DNA of 64,000 bases, taken from contig OX155974.1 in the NCBI GenBank assembly GCA_944548615.1, positions 248,001 to 312,000 of the forward strand. Direction: 5' to 3'. The notes beneath the pieces are model-generated. The model did not search any database and was not told the DNA's origin. It saw nothing but the letters and a program-made list of their open reading frames with translations. Positions within the stretch are counted from its first letter, which is position 1. Each line of letters starts with the position of its first letter. Both the position numbers and the translations under genes were made by a program. The DNA comes from Micropterix aruncella (taxonomy: Eukaryota > Arthropoda > Insecta > Lepidoptera > Micropterigidae). Below are positions 56,626-64,000 of this stretch, piece after piece.

Positions 56626-57155
56626 ACTGAATCGGGTACGATGTATTGTAGTCAATGCTCAGTAACGTCCCAAAACGGGTACGAGCGCGGCTCGTCAAAC
56701 CGCGCTCTCAACGAACTGAATTTACACCAAAATCACAGTGCAACCACCCCCTCTTAGATATGTGTGAGAAAGACGGATAAATTCTGTATTCTCTTCGGAT
56801 ATTATGTAGCTTCTCTTCGGATATAAGTATGTATGTATGAAAATAAATAAAACGAACTACTAGTTTTGGTAAAGCATGTAATGACGTACCTACACAAATG
56901 TGTTTACAATTTATAGATAGGGTTTCGTATTGATATCGCTGAATAAGTGAGTTTTTTCAGTTGTTCAACTTTCTAATTCATAATTATCTATTTGTTTTAC
57001 AAAATGAGGTTTGAATGTTTTATATTTCAAATTTCAATGCGATCATTCTAAAATTCTTCTTTTCATAATCCATCAAGTAATTTCTTTCTTATGATCGTTT
57101 TTCTGAAGTGCTATATTTTTGTGACTGCTAAGATTTACGCCTGCCGCTTGAGGGG
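56626..57155. mobile_element. piggyBac-like MITE, copy 2
   Basis: An inverted relative of 52385-53050. The right end 'cttgagggg' is at 57147-57155, followed by TTAA; the left terminal repeat is missing. Shared words include 'gtacgatgtattg' and 'accgcgctctcaacgaactg'. Confidence 0.8.
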
Positions 57156-57653
57156 TTAAAGCAAGGTTATTGATTGCAAGGTAAATAAAAACATGTAAAA
57201 ATTACATCGTTTCGTTGGTCCTTTCAACTTCCACTTTCGCATTTATAAAATTTTCAATGCGATCGGTTGAACTGTATAGAAGTGGATATGCTGCAGCGCC
57301 GTAGTATCTAGTAGCGAGTTATAACGAAGTAGATAGTGCAAAAATATTATCCGTGTTCATATACAGTGTGTATTTATTTTAAAACTTGAAGCAAAATTTG
57401 ATGCAGGGTCTTTGTTGTTTAAAATCTGCCATTTGAAAAATGGCCGATACACTAAAATACAATGTTGCACAACCGCACAAAACTCAACAATGCATCCACT
57501 CAGCCGCACGGCCATTGGCACACTGATTTACAAAGAGTACTGTTAGCCACATCTAGCGGCCACAGGTCGTACCACCAATGGTTCGCACGCGACATTCGAA
57601 TTCCCCAAACTTTTGGCTAGCCTCTCGTAAAATATACTCTTTTTTTTTTGCAG
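57156..57653 (+). other. Intron DNA before the last carrier exon
   Basis: No repeat family or gene recognised. It ends in a good polypyrimidine tract and 'ttgcag'. Confidence 0.5.
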
Positions 57654-57743
57654 GTTTACCTGAGGATGCCGCGCCCGCTGCCACCCGAAATGCCTGCATC
57701 CATGAAGCAACGACTAGAAGAAGAGGCCAAGAAGGCCAAGTGA
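57654..57743 (+). pseudogene. Mpcp: Mitochondrial phosphate carrier, last exon
   Basis: Acceptor 'tttttttttgcag'. Reads VYLRMPRPLPPEMPASMKQR and a Lys/Glu-rich end, then TGA. This is the standard C-terminus of the insect phosphate carrier. 'aataaa' words at about 57790-57822 could serve for polyadenylation. The phase joins the exon ending at 53480. Confidence 0.85.
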
Positions 57744-58139
57744 AGCAGCTCATAGTCCAATCAATTTTAGCTAAGACCTAACTTATTGAAATAAATAACA
57801 AAAAATAAATAAAATAAATAAACCACAACTTCCAATCGGTCGCCACGAAAAAGTATAATATTTCCCATCGAATTCCAGAATTGAATCGGTTCAATTCTAA
57901 CAGCAATATACCCTTTTGTAGATTGTAGTTTAGGTCGTTAATCAAAATTGAGAAATGTATATTTTTTCCGTATTTTTTTTGGTTCTAAGCGTATACAGCA
58001 CGTCGTGATTTTGTGTTACCTATGCTGCGTAGGATGCGTCGATATTATTTGAAATATAATATTTATTTTTATTTCGGATTTGTGTTTTTCTTCCATCGTC
58101 TGGATGAGCAGTAAGAACTTAATTGCTTCCCCAAATGGG
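57744..58139 (+). other. Non-coding, possible 3' UTR
   Basis: AT-rich DNA after the carrier stop codon with several 'aataaa' words; no other gene seen. Confidence 0.5.
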
Positions 58140-58320
58140 GTATAGATTTGACCGTGTACCTATAAAACGTCTGACTCACTGGAACACTTCGGAATCCGTG
58201 GTAAGATACTGGCGTGGATGCAAGACTTTCTAACTGGTAGGACGTTCACAGTGAGAGTTGGAGAATGTCATTCTGAACTGCATAAAGTCCTCAGTGGAGT
58301 CCTCCAAGGTTCAGTGATTC
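58140..58320 (+). pseudogene. LINE RT scrap
   Basis: RFDRVPIKRLTH, then with a frameshift HFGIRGKILAWMQDFLTGRT and LSGVLQGSV, which corresponds to the RT region around the SGVPQGS motif. Confidence 0.7.
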
Positions 58321-58509
58321 AAGAAAATTTATCGTAAATTTTATGCTCTACAATTTTTATGATAGATGTTAACTATCATAAAAACCTAACTGCTTTAAAA
58401 CGAGCTTTAAAACCTAGAAAATCGCAAAAAAAAATGCTAAAATGAAGGTGTATACAAGTTTCTAGCTTATTATCTCTCCGAGGTAGAACCCCTCATATGA
58501 AAGCCTTGC

Positions 58510-59005
58510 AAACCTAATGCATATAAAAATATGTTTAGATTACACTCCGTCAACCAATGGAACAACACACCAGGTTTGAATCATTCAAAAGCGCTAATTA
58601 AGGCTTGCGACCGTAAGACTGCCCGTAAGGCCGTATGGCTTAAAAAGAACCATCTATGCGTACTAGTGAGGGCGCTCACGGGTCGTTGTAGCCTGAACCA
58701 CATGTGTAAACTTAAGCTCCGGGACACGTAAATGTGCAGGTTCTGCCAAGAGGCAGAGGAAGCTCCCCTGCACCTTATGTGAGAGTGTGACCCGCGATGC
58801 GTAAAAGATACACCCACTTGGGTGGTCACTACCTCCAACCTGAGGAGGTAAAACAATCTGGTGCCAAAATCCTGTTGCGGTTCTTAAATGACACGAAGCT
58901 TAGCGCAGAACTATAGCAGGTAGCGTACACGATAGATCAGCAGTGATCGCAGTGTTACAAGGCTCATAAAGACCTTAGAAAAGCCCCACACAACAATTTG
59001 AAAAA
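58510..59005 (+). pseudogene. LINE C-terminal zinc-knuckle fragment
   Basis: Reads LIKACDRKTARKAVWLKKNH, LVRALTGRCSLNHMCKLKL, then stop, CRFCQEAEEAPLHLM and further stops. It is the same end region as 34618-34930 and 9313-9700 and leads directly into foldback MITE copy 2. Confidence 0.75.
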
Positions 59006-59043
59006 AAACCCTAATTATGACTGGACTAATCATGACTAGAATA

Positions 59044-59667
59044 AAACATAATCATGAAGTTTGTCGTGCGTCTCGCCTAGCGTTAGAAAGGAACGCACTT
59101 ATGTCACAAAACGAAACAATAATAGAGCTGGCCGGGCAATACTGTAGTATTTTCGATTGCGAAGCGATCGTCCAGCAAACATGCCGGCACCACATGAAAA
59201 TACTTCTGCCTTACCAAATATGTGTGGATATATAGCCGGGACATACTAAAAATATTTCCATGTATTGCATACTGTAGCTGGTATTGTTAGCAATATTGCC
59301 GAAAACTGTTTTGCAGACATATATTACAGCGAAAATAGGCTGCGATACAATTGCTAACAATACCAGCTATACTTACCAATAGACGACAATATTTTTAGTA
59401 TGTCCCGACCATACATGTTCGGAGTGGCCGAAGCATTTTTTGTGTTGCAGGCATTTCGGTGAACGATCGCTTAGCAATCGAAAATACTTCAATATCGCCC
59501 GGCCAGCTTTATTTTTATTTCGTTTTGATGCATAAGTGCGTCTCTTTCTTATGCGAGGCGCGACGCACGGCAAACTTCAGATCTTCGATTTGTATTCATA
59601 TCATCTGATGATCAAATTTCGATCAATGATCGAATATAAAATATTATTATCTCTTCTGATGTGTCGT
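59044..59667. mobile_element. Foldback MITE, copy 2
   Basis: Arms match 10068-10754 ('gtttgtcgtgcgtctcgcc' left, 'cgcgacgcacggcaaac' right, centre 'tagctggtattgttagcaat'). The left outer end is shorter than in copy 1. Confidence 0.8.
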
Positions 59668-59720
59668 CATATACAATTGCAGGAAAGAAGTGATATTGTG
59701 TTTAAATGTTTATATACACC

Positions 59721-59935
59721 ACTAGCTGACCCGTGCCCACTTCGTTGGGCGGTAAACATTTTTACTTGTGATGAAATTATGAGTGTGGTTCGGTTAGTAC
59801 TGAGCGCTATGATTTATTTCCTGACTGCCAAAAGGAGGGTTATATTTTTACTGCATATGCATGTATGCATTTGCATGCCAATTTGGCTATATTATCGGGT
59901 TTCAAATGAGTGAATGAAATAATTATGATTGGATA
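59721..59935 (-). mobile_element. Helitron terminus
   Basis: 'actagctgacccgtgccc' followed by 'acttcgttgggc' is the reversed 3' end of a lepidopteran-type Helitron (CTAGT on the minus strand). The other end was not found, so the right limit is a guess. Confidence 0.5.
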
Positions 59936-59939
59936 AATT

Positions 59940-60465
59940 ATGTTTATTTCAATTGTTCAAAACTTCTCTGTATACTATATTAAGTGTAATGTTATTATTT
60001 GGTACCAAAATATATTGTCTTTCAGTAGTTCCAATCCTAGATACGGTCGCGGTTCCATACCTATGCCGTATTATCTCTTTAACCATTTATGCATTAAAAA
60101 GGAAATTATAGGTATGCAGTAAAAGGGAAAACTCTTTTGTTTGAAAGTTTAAATTATTTAAATTATTTTATTTTTTTAATTTAAAAATTTGAAGAAGTTG
60201 ACTATTAGATAAAGGTTTGAGAAAAATTGAGCGCGCTTCGCCGTCTAGCGGTAGGTATTATATCGTAAATAAACAATATTAGTGACATTTTACTTACCGC
60301 TAGATAGCGCATCGTGATCATTGATTTTACACTATTAAAAAACACAAAACGTTAATTTTTAAAAACCATATTCGTTTTTTTTTTTAATTTTTTTCAAAAG
60401 TTGCTTACTTTGTTGTACTGATTTACCCACTCAAAGAAAACACTTGCAGTAAAAACAACTTGTAT
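59940..60465 (+). promoter_or_regulatory. Conserved upstream region of gene E
   Basis: The first part equals 25430-25600 upstream of C. The second part (60190-60465) is the block with 'gtctagcggtaggtattat', 'cttaccgctagatagcgc' and the 'ttgcagtaaaaacaac' end. Confidence 0.6.
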
Positions 60466-60618
60466 AAATATTGAATTTTATATTCCAATATGTGGCAATA
60501 CTAAACACGAAACGTCACAATAATTACATCTGTTTACTGTGTAGCTAGATCGTGTAAGTTTCTGCAGTTTTCCGCTTTATTTTACCTCTATATATAGTCA
60601 AAAGTATAAATATCCACC

Positions 60619-61899
60619 ATGGAAAGGCAGGAAAATGATGAAAATCATGCAGACATTAAAGTGAAGATAGAATTAGAGTCCGATGTCGAAGACAGGATGC
60701 CAAGTTGCTCTGACAATAAATACAGTGAAACGTTGAAACCAGAAAGCGATATTTGCTACAAAGAAGAGCAACCAAATTCTTCTTATATGGAAGCAAATAT
60801 TCTGGAATTTGAAGAAGAGGCAGTGGCTTTCATAAAACCCGAAGGAAGCGTGATGAAAGAGATCAAAGTATCATTAACGAAATTTGATAAATTCACATGC
60901 GTTGTCTGCGATCGTCATCTAGACAGCAGCGTGCCAATGGGAGCATGCAAGCATTCCAATAAAATTGTGCTATTTTGCAAAGACTGTATTAGGCCAAATG
61001 TTAAGAAATATAATTGTGTCAAATGTAGATATGAATCAAGTAGTAGATTTTTTCTAATTGAGCATGTTGATATAGTGCATAGGAAATTTAAGAAATATAC
61101 GTGTGAACAGTGTGACAGGGCATTTCCACGTAGAGGCAGTTTGAAAATACACTTCCAATCGATCCATCGCAAACTAAAGCATGCGTGTCAGCAGTGTAAG
61201 AAAGCCTTTTCTAATCGCACATACTTACTACAGCATGTAAATTTCTCTCACCGGCAGTTGAATGTATTCACGTGTGATTTATGCAACAAAGAATTTCCAA
61301 ATCGAACACGCTTTAAACTGCACATCGATGGCGTTCATAGAAAAATGAAGGAATTTGAATGTAAGGAATGCAAACGCGCTTTCTTTGAGAGTGGTAGTTT
61401 AATTAAACATGTCAATTCTGTCCACCGCAGATTGAAGCGTTTCGCGTGCGACAAATGCAATCGCAGTTTTGCAAGGCGTAGAGATTTAAAGGTCCATATA
61501 AACTCAGTCCATCTCAGAATTAAGTATAACTGTGCGGAATGTAACAGAGCTTTCACAGAAAAGAGGAGCTTAATCCAACATATAAATGTAATACACTGCA
61601 AATTGATGCCTTTCGCGTGTGACAAATGCAATCGCAGTTTTGCATCGCGAAGAGGGTTAAAGGTCCATATAAACTCAGTCCATCTCAGAATTAAGTATAG
61701 TTGTGCGGAATGTAACGGAGCTTTCACCCAAAAGTCGAGCTTAATCGGACATATAAATGTAGTACACCGAAAAATTAAGCCATTTGTTTGTACAACATGT
61801 AAGCATGCATTTGGTCGGAAAATTCATCATAAAAATCACATGACTGCAGCCAAATGCCAATTGAAAAATATTAAGCAACTGTCGGCGGTAGACCTTTGA
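60619..61899 (+). CDS. Zinc-finger protein E (10 C2H2 fingers)
   Basis: A 426-residue paralog with the same N-terminal region (VKIE, LKPE, IKPE), cysteine module and finger framework. It has two more fingers: a CDKCNRSFA finger plus a CAECN finger are present twice in a row, as expected from unequal exchange of a two-finger unit of about 168 bp. Contact residues: finger 2 R,G,S,I; 3 N,T,Y,Q; 6 R,R,D,V; 7 E,R,S,Q; 8 S,R,G,V; 9 Q,S,S,G. A short deletion near the end shifts the frame, so the tail is LSAVDL where A, C and D end in a Gly-Arg-Arg tail. It is intact. Confidence 0.9.
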   Translation: MERQENDENHADIKVKIELESDVEDRMPSCSDNKYSETLKPESDICYKEEQPNSSYMEANILEFEEEAVAFIKPEGSVMKEIKVSLTKFDKFTCVVCDRHLDSSVPMGACKHSNKIVLFCKDCIRPNVKKYNCVKCRYESSSRFFLIEHVDIVHRKFKKYTCEQCDRAFPRRGSLKIHFQSIHRKLKHACQQCKKAFSNRTYLLQHVNFSHRQLNVFTCDLCNKEFPNRTRFKLHIDGVHRKMKEFECKECKRAFFESGSLIKHVNSVHRRLKRFACDKCNRSFARRRDLKVHINSVHLRIKYNCAECNRAFTEKRSLIQHINVIHCKLMPFACDKCNRSFASRRGLKVHINSVHLRIKYSCAECNGAFTQKSSLIGHINVVHRKIKPFVCTTCKHAFGRKIHHKNHMTAAKCQLKNIKQLSAVDL

Positions 61900-63583
61900 T
61901 AAGTACCTACTCTTCGTTTTCTAAGCAAGCAGAACACAGTGCATTGGTGAAGCACGAACACTTTTTTAGATATCGAATAATGCGATCTCCAGTAGGTAGT
62001 ATTCTATTATATGTATGCATTTTATTTTTCAGTTACTTTTTGTGATTTTTTATTTATCTACGAACAGCCAATACCTACGGAACAATCAAATGCATTTACT
62101 GATATGATTCTAATTGCTTAAAAACCTAGATTTAAGTGTGTATGTTTATTATATTATTTATACGGAACAGTCAGATGCATTTATTGATAATTCTAATGCC
62201 TTTAAATTTACATAGATTTAAGTGTGTGTGTTTATTATGGATTGTAAGTCAGAAACCTAGTTTTTATCGAACAGTGGTTACTTGTTTAACTTATTTTATT
62301 TTCGGATATAAATCATTTATTGTATCTTAGTTGAAATAATATAATGAGCAGGAGAGGGGTTTGTTACGACGTGGAGAAAATGTAAATATAATGTTTTTAA
62401 AAATAAGGATAATAAGTCTAATAAATTGGTCATATTATATTAAATATGCCTGCTTACCAAGGTAATAGCAATTTGACAGTATGTTCTATGGAATTTTCGT
62501 AAAATTTTGTAGTCGAGAGATGTTTTGCTGTAAGAAAGTACATTATAGAGTTTACAGATGCAGCATCAATGGGACCGATTGCGTTTCTTCGTGCACTAAA
62601 ACTGAAATTAGTTCAAGCGAATGAGATAGAGCAATGCGTTAGAGCGGAATACGAAACGAACGATCGTCTATAAAAACTACCTCTCGAACCGTCGGAATAA
62701 ATTTGAACACATTTCGTGCGGTGTAAGATCGTTACGGTTAATAGTTATAAGTTATAGGATAAGTTTAATGGTTATAAGATATAGGTATAACATCCATAGT
62801 GTTTTAATATTAACTCGTTTGGTTCAATATTATTAGTGTTTTATTCCACTTACCCCGTAATTACAAAAGGTGGTAATTTCTGCAATATGTTATAGTAGTT
62901 ATTAGTGTAATAATTACCTAATGTTATTATTAATATTAAATTTAACTTTTGCTACTATTCCGTGGTTTAATTTCATATCAAATTCTTGTCACTTGCCAGC
63001 TAATAATTCGAATTTCGTCTGCTGCTCAGTTCAACTAATGGAGTTCAAAACGGCAGATAAAATGAGTTATATCTAAGATATGTCTTTCTATCCGTTTCAT
63101 AATTTCTAATACGTTTTGAGGGTATTAATGAACAGTTTCGGTGACATGACATTCCATAATATTACGGACTTCGTTTCGTCGTCTAACTACTTGGATGGTC
63201 TTAGATGGTCATCTATTGGATCCACATCTAATTGGATGGTCATCATCATACTTGGTGTATTAGTAGAAAGAGTAGAACCTACGTTTTGGGAAAAAATATT
63301 ATATTGCAACAGTAATGTGAGAATAGTAGGTAAGACTAAATATAACTTAGAGACCGATGTCTCAATACCGTCTCCTAAGAGGCGTGTCATGTTGTACTCA
63401 TACTAATGTTTCTGCTCCTTTACTGATTCTATCACGTGACATCGACGTTTAAATTATTCAGCTTGAAAAATAAGAGTTAGTCGTGCCTCCGTTAAATAAT
63501 CATTACTTTTGAATGCTATTGAGACAGGTAGGTACATACCGACAATTTGTGGTTAAGCTATACGAAATGTAAGACAAAACATA
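61900..63583 (+). repeat. Shared 3' flank of zinc-finger unit E
   Basis: Follows the flanks of A, C and D and contains the block of about 290 bp shared only with D (62510-62800), and the empty LINE target 'agagaccgatgtctc' at about 63350. Similarity stops at about 63583 after 'gacaaaacataa'. Confidence 0.75.
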
Positions 63584-64000
63584 AGGTAAGGCGGGGTAAG
63601 TGCGCACGATTTTCCGACAAATTGACTTTTGTTGTCTTATATCTGGAAAACTACTAAAAAATTGGTATTAAATGTTATATTTCACTTGTAGTTCATCTAA
63701 TTGGCTTTATAAAAGGTATGGTTAAATAGATGTAACTTTACTGTAAAAAAATAAAAAAATAAAAAACTGTGTGTGGTCACTCGGGTTTGCACCTTTCCAT
63801 AAACGAGGTAAGTGTAGAAGCGACTATTAATGTACTAGATGATCTCATGGAAAGAAATAAGAGGCAAGTGAAAATAAGCACAGTGTCAAGCCAAATCAGA
63901 AACTTTTGTGTTTAAAAAAAAATACTTAGTTTTTTATCAAAGTTATAATATTTTTATTAACGCAGAACATTATGAAATAGAATAATTATTCAAACTAGTA
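63584..64000. other. Unclassified DNA after unit E
   Basis: Starts abruptly with 'ggtaaggcggggtaagtg'. A related 'aacgaggtaagtg' occurs at 63803. No gene seen; probably another transposon edge. Confidence 0.4.

Noticed and set aside
61335..61727. Antisense frame of gene E and similar frames opposite A, C and D
   Set aside because: They are shadows of the repetitive finger sequence on the other strand.
1..64000. W-chromosome origin
   Set aside because: Repeat density and a decaying carrier gene would fit, but nothing in the sequence itself shows sex linkage; read depth by sex would be needed.

Overview
The window looks like repeat-rich DNA from an insect nuclear genome, most likely a moth or butterfly. 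The reasons are AT-rich sequence, short TTAGG telomere-type tracts, Helitron ends of the kind common in Lepidoptera, a tRNA-headed SINE, and a very dense mixture of LINEs, a piggyBac, mariner relics and foldback MITEs. No bacterial, organellar or viral gene is evident.

Host-like content is small. (1) A five-member family of single-exon C2H2 zinc-finger genes, called A to E here: A 11648-12760 (+), B 24617-24940 (-, fingerless), C 26071-27147 (+), D 40216-41328 (-), E 60619-61899 (+). They are embedded in copies of a segmental duplication of about 4 kb. Their frameworks are nearly identical, but the residues predicted to touch DNA differ strongly between copies. This is the most interesting system in the window. 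(2) The last three exons of a mitochondrial phosphate carrier (47813-47991, 53210-53480, 57654-57743, +). The splice sites look normal, but the first of these exons carries an in-frame TAG. (3) A small multi-exon gene on the minus strand (2689-3619) that I reconstructed from splice signals and codon phase; three of its exons look like duplicates of one another.

Layout. 1-2.1 kb: AT-rich DNA and a Helitron with its 5' part tandemly multiplied. 2.5-3.6 kb: the small spliced gene. 3.8-7.3 kb: a large palindrome, a 0.9-kb tandem duplication and a LINE fragment. 9-10.8 kb: a LINE 3' fragment and a foldback MITE. 10.8-19 kb: zinc-finger unit A, interrupted by two LINEs. 19-21.7 kb: an R2-like retrotransposon. 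22.3-24.5 kb: minisatellite, GC-rich repeat and foldback element. 24.6-32.9 kb: units B and C, with a LINE inside the SINE of C. 33-38 kb: GC-rich repeats, a Helitron carrying a 9-bp satellite, and a mariner fragment. 38.2-41.8 kb: unit D in reverse. 42-47.5 kb: Helitron and R2-like pieces. 47.8-57.8 kb: the phosphate carrier exons, whose introns hold a piggyBac, a piggyBac-like MITE, GC-rich repeats, an R2-like remnant and a mariner remnant. 58-60 kb: LINE fragments and the second foldback MITE. 60-63.6 kb: unit E.

Because the zinc-finger units are paralogous, the window holds its own empty sites. Several insertions can be placed to the base by comparing copies, and their order relative to the duplications can be read. 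No calculation was run: homology calls rest on reading motifs and comparing repeats by eye.
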